Positions 1-8,377 of a stretch of 41,832 nucleotides of DNA are shown here, in pieces; position 1 is the stretch's first letter, and each line of letters starts with the position of its first letter. The notes under the pieces are model-generated. The model did no database searches and was not told where the DNA came from. It saw nothing but the letters and a program-made list of their open reading frames with translations. The position numbers were made by a program, and so were the translations under genes. The stretch lies in IMG/VR virus record IMGVR_UViG_3300036835_000598, positions 1-41,832 of that record. One strand, 5' to 3'. The stretch is from a virus.

Positions 1-15
1 GAGCGTGTCGGCTGA
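1..15 (+). CDS. 3' end of an upstream gene (partial)
   Basis: The first bases read in frame 1 as a short tail ending Glu-Arg-Val-Gly and a TGA stop. In P2-type order the gene before tail protein I would be baseplate protein J, but too little is present to identify it. A second open frame (frame 2) runs to a stop at 77-79, overlapping the next gene, and could be the real end instead. Confidence 0.3.
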   Translation, partial: ERVG

Positions 16-66
16 AATCCCGCGCCATCCCAACGATCGATTCCGCGCGGGTGAGGATACCGCTCA

Positions 67-1641
67 ATGGCCGAAGTGACCGCACTGCGCAACAACGCGC
101 TGCCGTATCCCGTCTACGGTTTGCCGTGGACGGTCGTGCTGCCGATCCTCGACAACGACGGCGATCCGGTCACGGGCGCAGCCGGTCTCGATTCGGAAGT
201 CTCCAAGAACGCCGACACGTTCGCCGACTGCACGAACGAGGCGACGGAGATCGCCGGCGGCATCTATTACCTGTCGCTGACCGCTGCCGAGATGGCCGCG
301 GACATCGTTGCTGGCCGCGTTCAGACCTCCACGACCGACGCCAAGACCACGGTCTTCACGCTCAATCCGCGCAAGCTCGTCAGCCTGCGGTCGGCAACGG
401 CGCAGGCCGGCGCCTCCACCACCATCACCCTGGATTCCGGCGCCGTCGCGATCGACGACTACTACAACGCCTGCCTCATCTACATCAGCAGCGGCACCGG
501 CTCCGGGCAGGCGCGCGTGATTTCCGACTATGTCGGCTCCACCAAGGTGGCGACTGTCAGCCCAGCCTGGGCCACCAACCCCGACAACACCTCTGTGTTC
601 TCGATCTACCTGCCCGAGGGCAGGCAGGTTGGGCAGGTTGACGCGGTCGCCTTCGGCGGCGCGGCGGGCACATTCTCGGGCGGCCGCCCGGAAACCAACA
701 CCACGCATATCGCCGGCAACGCCGTCAACACGGCCAATGCCCAGGTCGGCGTCAACGTGGTGCAGGCCGCCGGCACGGCCTGGGGCTCGGGCGCGATCAC
801 GCGCGGCTCGCTCAATGCCGACACCGGCCTGCAGTCGCTGCGGTCCAATACCGTGCAGGCCGGCGCTTCCGGTTCCGTCACGCTCGACGCCGGCGCCTCG
901 TCCTCAACCGACTTCTACAAGGACGCCTGGGTCGTCATCACCGGCGGCACCGGCGTCGGCCAGGCGCGCCTCATCACAAGCTACGACGGCACGACCAAGG
1001 TCGCCACGGTGGCGCCGAACTGGGCCACCGCGCCGAGCGGGTCCTCGACTTTCGCGGTGCTGCCCGTTGCCGCCGTCGATCTCGCCCTGTGGGGCGGCAC
1101 TGCCCCCAACGCGCTCGCTTCCGGCCGGGTCGACGCCAAGGTCGGCGCCATGGACAACAACGTCATGACCGCGGCGGCCGCCGCGGCCGACCTGTCCCAG
1201 GAGATCCGTTCCGAGATCGACGCCAACTCCACCCAGCTCGCTGCGATCAAGGCCAAGACCGATAATCTGCCGAGCGACCCGGCCGACGAGTCGAGCATCC
1301 AGGCCACGCTGGCGACGATTGCCGGCTACGTCGATACCGAGGTGGCGGCGATCAAGGCCAAGACCGACAATCTGCCGGCGAGCCCGGCGGCGGCCGGCGA
1401 TGCCATGACACTCACGTCGGCCTACGACTTCGCCAAGGGCACGGTCGCCATGGCCGAGGCCTATGCCGCCAACGGCGCGGCGCCGAGCCCGGTGCAGGCG
1501 CTGTTCGCCATCCACCAGCTGCTCATGCAGTTCGGCATCACCGGCACCAACCTGACGGTCAAGAAGCTCGACAACGCCACGACCGCCTTCGTGGCCACGC
1601 TCGACAACGCCTCGACCCCGACCGCCCTCGCGAGGACCTGA
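67..1641 (+). CDS. phage virion protein with two beta-rich repeats and a coiled region
   Basis: This 524-residue protein is probably part of the tail or baseplate surface. Two similar segments, about residues 106-181 and 257-331, share LRS-AGAS, TG-GQAR and STKVATV-type motifs and look like beta-sandwich or receptor-facing repeats. Residues about 370-440 are helical and carry the motif IKAKTDNLP twice (394-402, 429-437), common in phage fibre-like proteins. There is no signal peptide or membrane segment. A GAGG lies 10 bases before the ATG. It precedes tail protein I in the same direction. I do not recognise a named family; a structural role is inferred from position and repeats. Confidence 0.7.
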   Translation: MAEVTALRNNALPYPVYGLPWTVVLPILDNDGDPVTGAAGLDSEVSKNADTFADCTNEATEIAGGIYYLSLTAAEMAADIVAGRVQTSTTDAKTTVFTLNPRKLVSLRSATAQAGASTTITLDSGAVAIDDYYNACLIYISSGTGSGQARVISDYVGSTKVATVSPAWATNPDNTSVFSIYLPEGRQVGQVDAVAFGGAAGTFSGGRPETNTTHIAGNAVNTANAQVGVNVVQAAGTAWGSGAITRGSLNADTGLQSLRSNTVQAGASGSVTLDAGASSSTDFYKDAWVVITGGTGVGQARLITSYDGTTKVATVAPNWATAPSGSSTFAVLPVAAVDLALWGGTAPNALASGRVDAKVGAMDNNVMTAAAAAADLSQEIRSEIDANSTQLAAIKAKTDNLPSDPADESSIQATLATIAGYVDTEVAAIKAKTDNLPASPAAAGDAMTLTSAYDFAKGTVAMAEAYAANGAAPSPVQALFAIHQLLMQFGITGTNLTVKKLDNATTAFVATLDNASTPTALART

Positions 1642-1703
1642 GCCGGCGCCAGCGGCATCTGCAGCTGTCAGGGCTCTGAAGCGCGACCCCGAGCGAGAAA
1701 GCA

Positions 1704-3482
1704 ATGCCCATTTCACGGGTCGTCACCAGGGGCTACGGCAGCTTCGGGTCGGTCGCCAGCGTTGTCTCTCGCGGATATGCTGCGCAGCTGGCGGACGCCC
1801 TGCTCGCCCAGAGCATCGCGGCCGGGACGCCGACGGTCGGCGCGCCCGCCATCGGGCAGGAACACGAACTCGTTGCGCCCGCCATCGCGGCCGGCACTCC
1901 AACGGTTGGAGCCCCGCAGCTCGGGCAGGAGCACCAGCTCGTCGCGGCGGGTATTGCCGCCGGCGTGCCTTCTGTCGGTGCGCCCAAGGTCGGCTTCGGC
2001 GAGCCGGACGCGCTGCGCGCGCTCGGCATCGCCGCGGCCATCCCGACCGTCGGCGCCCCGGCGCTGACATCGCAGCGGCCGTACTTTACGATCCTGCCGC
2101 CGAATGCCACCGGGTTCGAGCGCTCGCTGGAGTATCCGCAGCGCCGGCTGATGGACCTGCCGGTCCCGATCAGGGACGTCTGGCGCTGGGACAAGTGCCC
2201 GGTGGATCTGCTGCCCTGGCTCGCCTGGGCCATGTCGGTGGACATCTGGGACCCGGACTGGCCCGAGACCAAGAAGCGCGCGATCATCCGCGACTCTTTC
2301 GAGCTGCACCGCCGCAAGGGCACGCTGTGGTGCATCGAGCGTTATCTGTCGTTCGCCGGCGCCAAGCTCATCAAGGCGATCGTCCCGCCCAACAAGGCGT
2401 TCCCCGGCACCTCGATGACGCCGACGGAGCGCCAGGCCTGGCTCAACCGTTTCCCGCAGATCCGCGTGTTCCGGTTCCGCGACCGCGGTGTGCAGACCTA
2501 TGGCGCTTTCGCCTCGCGCGGGTCCTTCAAGCTCAACAAGACGTTCCTCGGCGCTGGGCCTGCTCACGTGCCGCCCGAGACCGGCACTGCCACCGTGCCG
2601 ACGTTCTTCCCATACCAGACGGATGCCGCCGCCAGATGGGGCCGGCGCGCCTTCCTCTGGGACAAGGGCGCCCACTTCCTGGCGTCAGGGCTGGAGACGC
2701 CGCTGACGACGGTCCAGCGCTCCACCGTCGAGCACGACGGCGTTGCGGTCGACTACGAGCAGGTGCTCGTTCCGGGATCGGCGGTCCAGTCGCTGTTCCT
2801 GGGCGCCTTCGCCAAGGGCAACCACATCGGCCCAAACGGGCGCAAGGACGGCCGGCTGTTTCCGGTCGCGTCCACCGCTCCGACCCGGATCGTATCGCTG
2901 AGGCGCGAGCACGAGTACACGGCCGAGGCCGACGTGCTCAGGCAGTTCACGCTGCGCCCGTCGCTGCAGCCGATCCTGGCTTTCCCCGAGCACGTCGCCG
3001 AGGCCGGCACGTCCAAGGCCGGCATCCAGGTCTTCGGCGGGCTGCCGGGGCGCTGGCTCGATCCGGAGACCCTGACCCGCAAGCGGGTCAAGAGCTTTCT
3101 GGTCGGCTACATGCCCGAGACGTCGTCGCCGCAGAGGCTTTTCGACCGGCTCTATCTGCACGACCCGGCCCGCCTGCCCAACGGGCGGCCGCCGTCCATC
3201 TACATGGGCAACTTCCGCCTGGGCCAGCCGCCGTTTACGGCGGAACTCAGTGTGCAGGTGACGGGCAGGCGCAGCAACTACGAGTTCGGTCGCTTCGTCT
3301 ACGGTCATCTTACGACCGGCGACCGCGGCCCGCTCAATCTCGTGCGCAAGGCGGTGCAGCGCTCCAAGGCGCACCGCGACAAGATCCTGATCAAGACGCA
3401 GCTGCACCGTCCGGTAACGACTGCGGACGGCATCACCACCGACGCGAGTGCTCGCTCCGGCGATCTCGTTATGGCGGCGTGA
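1704..3482 (+). CDS. I: tail protein I (baseplate wedge), extended form
   Basis: The core, about residues 135-260, matches P2 gpI-type baseplate proteins: YPQRRLMDLPVPIRDVWRWD, the run of Trp residues in LLPWLAWAMSVDIWDPDW, then KRAIIRDSFELHRRKGT. gpI helps form the baseplate wedge. P2 gpI is much shorter; this protein has 592 residues. The N-terminal ~125 residues hold four imperfect repeats built on IAAGTPTVGAP, and a long C-terminal region (about 260-592) has no family I recognise. A GAGAAAG precedes the ATG. The next gene starts 16 bases after the stop, so they are probably co-transcribed. Confidence 0.85.
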   Translation: MPISRVVTRGYGSFGSVASVVSRGYAAQLADALLAQSIAAGTPTVGAPAIGQEHELVAPAIAAGTPTVGAPQLGQEHQLVAAGIAAGVPSVGAPKVGFGEPDALRALGIAAAIPTVGAPALTSQRPYFTILPPNATGFERSLEYPQRRLMDLPVPIRDVWRWDKCPVDLLPWLAWAMSVDIWDPDWPETKKRAIIRDSFELHRRKGTLWCIERYLSFAGAKLIKAIVPPNKAFPGTSMTPTERQAWLNRFPQIRVFRFRDRGVQTYGAFASRGSFKLNKTFLGAGPAHVPPETGTATVPTFFPYQTDAAARWGRRAFLWDKGAHFLASGLETPLTTVQRSTVEHDGVAVDYEQVLVPGSAVQSLFLGAFAKGNHIGPNGRKDGRLFPVASTAPTRIVSLRREHEYTAEADVLRQFTLRPSLQPILAFPEHVAEAGTSKAGIQVFGGLPGRWLDPETLTRKRVKSFLVGYMPETSSPQRLFDRLYLHDPARLPNGRPPSIYMGNFRLGQPPFTAELSVQVTGRRSNYEFGRFVYGHLTTGDRGPLNLVRKAVQRSKAHRDKILIKTQLHRPVTTADGITTDASARSGDLVMAA

Positions 3483-3498
3483 GGAGACCCCGAGACCA

Positions 3499-5817
3499 AT
3501 GGAACGGAACGTCATTTTCCGCGACCGCCAGGAAGTGCAGGCGGTCGATTTCAACAACTTCCAGGACTTCGCACGCGCCAGTCTCGACGACATCGTCAAG
3601 GACGCGGTGCAGGACGAAAAGGGCTGGGTCGACTTCACGGTCAACAAGACCGCCACCGCCGAGGTCACCGTCGGTCCCGGCCGCATCTACAATGCGGGTG
3701 CCGGCTATGTCAGCGACGCCGACGTGGTGTTCGACCTGATCTCCGAGCTGCCGGTTGCCAACAGCAAGTGGGTGGCGATCGTCGCCTGGGGCACCGAAGA
3801 GGAGACCGACACCCAGCCGCGCGACTTCCTGACCGATGCCACGACCGGCGCCACCGAGCCGGCCGCCGTGCCGATGCAGGGCCTGCGCAAGTGCAATGTC
3901 GGCACCGTCGTCGGCGTGGCCGCGCCGCAGCCGGCGAAGCCGACCATCGACTCCTCCAACATCGTTGTCGCCTGGGTTCTGCTCGGCACCACCGATGTGA
4001 TCTCCATCACGCTGGTGGAGGAGAACCGGCTGCCGCAGGTGGCGCGCACGGACGGGCGCGTCTCCGTCATCGAGGCGTGGAAGGCGCTGATCGAGCCGCG
4101 CGTCAACGCGCTGGCTTCCGACCTTGCCGCGGTCATCGCCCAGATCCAGCAGCAGGCCGGCCTCGGGGAGGCGCGCTTCATCCAGTCGTTGGCCGTCGAT
4201 GTCGCCCGCCTCAAGGAGCTGAACGAGCTCTCCGACGATCATACCGACTATGGCGCCGACCGCTTCCTCGACCTGGAGGAGTCGAACACGGACGATGTCA
4301 ACTACCTGGCCAAGGTCGAGGAGGGCGTGCGCTTCTCCGACGCCGCCGCCAACAGCACGTCGATCCAGCTGTTCAATCCGCTGAACCCGGACGTGATCGT
4401 GTCGAACGGGTTCCTGCTGCCCAAGTATACGGAGTCCAAGCGCTTCTCGGTCGGGCCCTTCTTCGAAGAGCTGTCGATCTCCCAGTACCAGTTCCAGACC
4501 TTCGACATGGTGCAGCGGACGGTCAGCCGCGAGCGTATCCGCTACGGCGAGACCATCACCGTCTGCACCAACTCCTCGTGGTGGCAGTCTGGCCGCTACG
4601 ATCCTGCGCAACAGGTGTTCTTCAAGGCCGGCGATACCTGGGAGGTGCTGGAAGGCGACGCGAGCAGGAACCACCAGCAGGTGCGGCTGCGCAAGTTCTT
4701 CAAGGACACCTATACCGAATACTACTGGGACCGCATCACGATCGACCACAACATCAGCGGCCAGCAGATCGCGCAGACCTTCCTCAACGGCCAGGACGGC
4801 TGGCTCACCTCGATCGGACTCAACTTCACCCAGAAAGGCGCCACCGGCAACGTCGATGTGGCGCTGGCGCAGGTGGCCTACGGCCAGCCCGACCTTGCCA
4901 ACCTGATCAACAAGGTCACGCTCAACGTCACCGACATCCTGGTCTCGGGCGACGGCACCATCGAGACCAAGGTGGCATTCCCGGCGACGTTCCTGGAGGC
5001 CGGCAAGCGTTACGCGATCGTGCTGACCACCGGCGGCAACCACTACGTGGCGATGGCGCTGGGTTCGGCGTATGCGCAGGGCACGTTCTTCAACTCCCTG
5101 GACGGCGCCTACGTGCAGGGCACGCCCAACAGGGACATGATGTTCTCCCTGTACTACGCGCAGTTCGATCGCCAGCGCACGGTCGTCGACCTGCAGCCGC
5201 TGTCGCTGTCTGGCGGCATCACGCTGATCGACATCCTGGCGCCGGTGGTCGCTCCCAAGTCGACCGACCTGCAGTATGAGATCCAGGTTGCGGGCACGTG
5301 GACGCCGCTGGCCGAGGTAACGAGCGGCAACACGGTGCTGTTCGGGCTGCCGCCGCTGCTCCCGTTCCGCGGGGTGTTCAACGGCACGACCGACGTGCAG
5401 CCGGGTCTCGACCTGACCGACAGCGTCCTCAACTACAGCCGGCCGCGCACGACCTTCAAGCACATCTCCCAGGCGGATGGCGGCGCGGACGATATCACGC
5501 TGGCGGCTGGGTCGCAGAACTTCAAGGTGATCGCGCTGCTTGAGAACTTCTACGAGACCAATCACGACCTGACGTGCACGATCCGCAAGGACGGTGCCGG
5601 CGGCGAGATCAGCCCGGCCACCACGGCCGACGAGGAGCTCGACCCGCCGGCGGATGCCGGGGATGCCAACCACAAGCGCATCCGGCGCACCTTCACCTGG
5701 ACGCCGACGGAGCTGACCACGCCGATGACCTCGGTGCGCATCACCATGGACGGCGCCACCACGAGCGCGCTCGATACGTTCCACGTCGCCGAGCGCATCT
5801 TCCTGGCGAATACGTAA
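3499..5817 (+). CDS. large baseplate- or fibre-type structural protein
   Basis: This 772-residue protein lies between tail protein I and the tail fibre, where P2 has its fibre gene. The ATG at 3499 is chosen because GAGGAGA lies 10-15 bases before it; an upstream in-frame start inside gene I is less likely. Residues about 40-75 resemble the early beta module of phage fibres (VTVGPGRIYNAG). A mid-region (about residues 425-470) reads QQIAQTFLNGQDGWLTSIGL followed by beta strands, reminiscent of DUF4815-type baseplate proteins; this is recall, not a search. There are no membrane segments. Likely a fibre network or baseplate-anchored receptor-binding structure. Confidence 0.65.
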   Translation: MERNVIFRDRQEVQAVDFNNFQDFARASLDDIVKDAVQDEKGWVDFTVNKTATAEVTVGPGRIYNAGAGYVSDADVVFDLISELPVANSKWVAIVAWGTEEETDTQPRDFLTDATTGATEPAAVPMQGLRKCNVGTVVGVAAPQPAKPTIDSSNIVVAWVLLGTTDVISITLVEENRLPQVARTDGRVSVIEAWKALIEPRVNALASDLAAVIAQIQQQAGLGEARFIQSLAVDVARLKELNELSDDHTDYGADRFLDLEESNTDDVNYLAKVEEGVRFSDAAANSTSIQLFNPLNPDVIVSNGFLLPKYTESKRFSVGPFFEELSISQYQFQTFDMVQRTVSRERIRYGETITVCTNSSWWQSGRYDPAQQVFFKAGDTWEVLEGDASRNHQQVRLRKFFKDTYTEYYWDRITIDHNISGQQIAQTFLNGQDGWLTSIGLNFTQKGATGNVDVALAQVAYGQPDLANLINKVTLNVTDILVSGDGTIETKVAFPATFLEAGKRYAIVLTTGGNHYVAMALGSAYAQGTFFNSLDGAYVQGTPNRDMMFSLYYAQFDRQRTVVDLQPLSLSGGITLIDILAPVVAPKSTDLQYEIQVAGTWTPLAEVTSGNTVLFGLPPLLPFRGVFNGTTDVQPGLDLTDSVLNYSRPRTTFKHISQADGGADDITLAAGSQNFKVIALLENFYETNHDLTCTIRKDGAGGEISPATTADEELDPPADAGDANHKRIRRTFTWTPTELTTPMTSVRITMDGATTSALDTFHVAERIFLANT

Positions 5818-5834
5818 GCCTGACGGGGAACACG

Positions 5835-6029
5835 ATGGCGAAGAAGACAGAAGCGGCAGCTGACGCGGCGCCGGTCGATCCTGCCGGCATCTACGAGGTC
5901 CGGATGGCGCGTTCCGTGAAGCACGGGAACACCTGGCTGCGCCCGAACGCGCACCGCATTCGCGTGTCGGGAGCGGCGCTCATCGCTCTCGGGGACGCGG
6001 TGGCCGAGGCCCGCCGGGTCGACGCCTGA
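5835..6029 (+). CDS. small virion-associated protein, unknown
   Basis: A 64-residue protein beginning MAKKTEAAADAAP. The second half, KHGNTWLRPNAHRIRVSG and ALIALGDAVAEAR, resembles small Mu gp35/HI1506-like proteins near phage structural genes, but the match is weak. GGGGA lies just before the ATG. It fits tightly between two structural genes on the same strand (17 bases after one, 41 before the next), so it is likely a real late gene. Confidence 0.6.
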   Translation: MAKKTEAAADAAPVDPAGIYEVRMARSVKHGNTWLRPNAHRIRVSGAALIALGDAVAEARRVDA

Positions 6030-6070
6030 GCTGATCTGGACTGAGCTGAGGCGACACCGGAACTCTGCCG

Positions 6071-7594
6071 ATGGCATCGCAGTTCGAGGCGAAGTACCGT
6101 TTCACGGGTCGCGTCGACCTGAGCAACGATACGTTCAACCGCGTGTTCCGGGACCTCGACGCGCGGACCACCGCGCTCGAGGCGGCCATCGACAACCTCG
6201 ATGCGGCGCGCGACAAGCTCGTGGAGCTGGGTCTCGACCAGCTCAACAGCCAGATCGATGCCGCGATCGAGGGTCTGCAGAGCCTGATCAACGGGGCGAA
6301 TGCAGATCTCACAGACACGCAGACCGAGATCAACGACCTCAACAGCCAGCTGGCAGCACTCGATGCCGCCTTCGATGCGATCATCGCCGGCGGCTCGCTG
6401 CCGGCGACTGCGGTCACGGTGTCGGCGATCCCCGGCATCGTCTCAGCGCATGTGCAGGGGGCCCTTGCCGAGCTGCAGGGCGACATCAACGCCGCCAACG
6501 CACTGATCGCCGGCCTGCAGAAGGGCGCCATCGTCGTCGCCAACGTGACGGCCCGCAACGCTCTGACGGGGCTTGCCAAGGGCAACATCGTCTTTGTGCA
6601 GGACGATGGCGCCGGCAAGTGGGCCGAGTACCAGATCACGTCCGACGGCAACGGCACCTGGTCGGGGGTCTCCAAGACCAACACGCTCAACCAGGACGCC
6701 TACTTCCCGGTAACCGGCGGGACGCTATCCGCGTTCCTGCACGTCTTCCCGACGCCTGCGACTCCGACCAAGGCGCTGCGCGTCAGCACCTGGGCCGAAG
6801 TCTCCGGCGGTGCCGATGCCAGGGCTGTCTTCGCCTCCAACCTCTACTCGCACTATAACGGCGTCTCGGTCGAGTACCGCACTGCCAACGCGCATGCCAC
6901 CGCCGGCTATGCGGCCATCCGGATGGTACAGGGGACGCTGGAGTTCGCCGGCGCCTCGGGTGCGACGACTGCCGATGCGAGCGTCACTCCGACCTGGAAT
7001 ACGCTCTGGCACGCGGGCAATTTCACGCCCGCCACCAAGGCCAACCTGGCCGGCGATACGTTCACCGGCGACATCTCCATCTCGAAAACGGCTGGCAACC
7101 AGCGGCAGCTGTTCATCAAGTCAGCGACACTGGTGCGCTGGGCGGCCGGGGCTGATGCCTCGGTGGAAGGCGGCTCAAATGCCGGCTCCAACTTTGCGAT
7201 CGGGCGCTTCAGCGACGCCGGCTCGTTCGTCGCCAACTCGCTGACGATCGCCCGCAACAGTGGCAACGCCACCTTTGAGGCCCAGGTGCTGGCGGCCTCG
7301 TTCAACACCACCTCTGACCGGCGCCTGAAGACGGCGATCAAGGACTTCGCGCTTGCGGGCTGCCGCAAGGTGCTGGATCTCGCGCCCGTCACGTTCCGCT
7401 TCAAGCGCAAGAAGCAGACCGAGATCGGGCTCATCGCCCAGGACGTGCTCGACCATATGCCGGAGGTCGTCGTCGCCGACGACGACGGCATGCTGTCGAT
7501 CAATTACGGGTCTGTCGTCGCCGCGCTACTGGGTGTGGTCAAGGACCAGGAGCGCCGCATCGTGGCGCTGGAGGCGGCGCTCGCCGCAAAGTGA
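6071..7594 (+). CDS. tail fibre protein with S74 intramolecular chaperone
   Basis: A 507-residue fibre or spike that would bind the host surface. Residues about 10-125 are heptad-like coiled coil. Residues about 130-155 carry the fibre motif VSAHVQGALAELQ. A beta-rich shaft follows, including LWHAGNF and FTGDISI segments. The last 93 residues form a Peptidase_S74/endosialidase chaperone: SDRRLKTAI with the expected Ser415-Lys420 pair, APVTFRFK, EIGLIAQDV, a SINYGSVVAALL helix and a C-terminal coil. This domain folds the trimer and then cleaves itself off, probably just before Ser415. It is followed 17 bases later by the first of three small Cys-tailed proteins. Confidence 0.88.
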   Translation: MASQFEAKYRFTGRVDLSNDTFNRVFRDLDARTTALEAAIDNLDAARDKLVELGLDQLNSQIDAAIEGLQSLINGANADLTDTQTEINDLNSQLAALDAAFDAIIAGGSLPATAVTVSAIPGIVSAHVQGALAELQGDINAANALIAGLQKGAIVVANVTARNALTGLAKGNIVFVQDDGAGKWAEYQITSDGNGTWSGVSKTNTLNQDAYFPVTGGTLSAFLHVFPTPATPTKALRVSTWAEVSGGADARAVFASNLYSHYNGVSVEYRTANAHATAGYAAIRMVQGTLEFAGASGATTADASVTPTWNTLWHAGNFTPATKANLAGDTFTGDISISKTAGNQRQLFIKSATLVRWAAGADASVEGGSNAGSNFAIGRFSDAGSFVANSLTIARNSGNATFEAQVLAASFNTTSDRRLKTAIKDFALAGCRKVLDLAPVTFRFKRKKQTEIGLIAQDVLDHMPEVVVADDDGMLSINYGSVVAALLGVVKDQERRIVALEAALAAK

Positions 7595-7610
7595 CGCGCT
7601 GCGAGGGCTC

Positions 7611-7835
7611 ATGGCCAAACTGTCCGTTGCCGGGGTCGAGGTCGTGGATGATGCCGCGCTCGTCGACTGGGCCCGCGCCAAGAACAAGCCGCCGCTGATG
7701 ACCGGCATCAACAGCACCACCAGGGAGGAGACCCTTGGCGGCGGAAACTTCTATACCCTCTATCTCGAGGACGACGGCACCGGCAAGCTGCGGCTCGTGC
7801 GTCGCAGGCCGACCGGCTTCAACTGCAGTTACTGA
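7611..7835 (+). CDS. small tail-associated protein, Cys-tail family copy 1 (reduced tail)
   Basis: A 74-residue protein, first of three tandem paralogs. Shared features are an N-terminal V-VDDAALVDWAR, a KNKP motif, N-TTRE, then EDDGTGKLRLVRR. The DW...KNKP element resembles short shaft motifs in tail fibres. Its C-terminus, FNCSY, has only one Cys, while copies 2 and 3 end in repeated Asn/Asp-Cys. A GAGG lies 5 bases before the ATG. It could be an older or inactive copy, or a cap without the modified tail. No named family is recognised. Confidence 0.8.
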   Translation: MAKLSVAGVEVVDDAALVDWARAKNKPPLMTGINSTTREETLGGGNFYTLYLEDDGTGKLRLVRRRPTGFNCSY

Positions 7836-7856
7836 GGGCGGACCGGAGTCGAGGCC

Positions 7857-8099
7857 ATGGACAAATATCTGGTTGGCGAAGTCGGGGTGATCGACGACGC
7901 CGGCCTGATCGACTGGGCCCGTTTCAAGAACAAGCCCAGCCTCGTCGCCGGGGTCAACGGCACGACCAGAAGCGAGGTGATCGGATCGGGCTCTGAAGGC
8001 GCTATCACCTACTATGTGGAGGATGATGGTACGGGGAAGGCGCGTCTGGTCGAGCGCACGACGTTCAGCAACTGCAACTGCAACGACTGCGGCTGCTAA
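7857..8099 (+). CDS. small Cys-tailed protein, copy 2 (candidate modified substrate)
   Basis: An 80-residue paralog with DDAGLIDWARFKNKP, NGTTRSEVIGSGS and EDDGTGKARLVER. It ends NCNCNDCGC, four Cys mostly spaced by Asn or Asp. Such an exposed tail of alternating Asn/Asp and Cys at the extreme C-terminus is unusual for a cytoplasmic or virion protein. It looks like the core of a ribosomally made, enzyme-modified peptide, with the first ~70 residues as folded leader or carrier. The radical SAM/SPASM and 2OG oxygenase genes downstream are the likely modifiers. GGAG lies 8 bases before the ATG. The role is inferred. Confidence 0.85.
   Translation: MDKYLVGEVGVIDDAGLIDWARFKNKPSLVAGVNGTTRSEVIGSGSEGAITYYVEDDGTGKARLVERTTFSNCNCNDCGC
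8070..8096 (+). repeat. AAC/GAC-TGC coding repeat (Cys tail of copy 2)
   Basis: The last nine codons before the stop are built from AAC-TGC units with one GAC and one GGC. This six-base periodicity could change length by replication slippage and so vary the number of Cys residues. Confidence 0.7.
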
Positions 8100-8119
8100 G
8101 AGCTGCTGAGGGTAGGGCC

Positions 8120-8365
8120 GTGGCAAAGTATTCCGTCAACGGCGTCGAGGTGGTCGACGACACGGGCCAGGTCGACTGGACCCGCTTCAAGAACAAACCC
8201 ACGCTGGTCAACGGTGCCAATGGCACCACCAGGAACGAGACGATCGGGTCTGGCAGTATCTCGGCTTTGACCTTCTATCTGGAGGACGATGGCACCGGCA
8301 AGGCGCGCCTTGTCCGGCGCGTCACGCTCGTCAATTGCGACTGCAACTGCGATTGCTTCTGTTGA
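8120..8365 (+). CDS. small Cys-tailed protein, copy 3 (candidate modified substrate)
   Basis: An 81-residue paralog with VEVVDDTGQVDWTRFKNKP, NGTTRNETIGSGS and EDDGTGKARLVRR. It ends NCDCNCDCFC: five Cys in strict alternation. The start is GTG, set by a GAGGGTAGGG tract 2-11 bases before it and by alignment with copies 1 and 2. The stop is 12 bases before the next gene, so all three copies and the following enzymes are probably one operon. The perfect XC alternation suggests either a metal site or thioether crosslinks made by the SPASM enzyme encoded at 9868; neither is proven. Confidence 0.85.
   Translation: MAKYSVNGVEVVDDTGQVDWTRFKNKPTLVNGANGTTRNETIGSGSISALTFYLEDDGTGKARLVRRVTLVNCDCNCDCFC
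8333..8362 (+). repeat. Asn/Asp-Cys coding repeat (Cys tail of copy 3)
   Basis: Ten codons alternate AAT/AAC/GAC/GAT (finally TTC) with TGC/TGT, so every second codon is Cys up to the stop. The mixed use of synonymous codons suggests that selection on the protein, not only recent slippage, keeps the alternation. Confidence 0.7.
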
Positions 8366-8377
8366 GGACCGGTCCGC

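Noticed and set aside
2195-3739. 514-residue plus-strand frame overlapping tail protein I
   Set aside because: Composition rich in Arg/Pro/Ala and no motifs; gpI is unambiguous in the other frame.
3469-5784. 771-residue minus-strand frame opposite the large fibre-type gene
   Set aside because: High-GC antisense shadow with biased composition; the plus-strand gene has clear structure.
8070-8362. Cys tails as a zinc finger or CRISPR-like repeat
   Set aside because: Spacing is strict alternation, not C-X2-C; there are only two short tracts inside genes, with no spacers.
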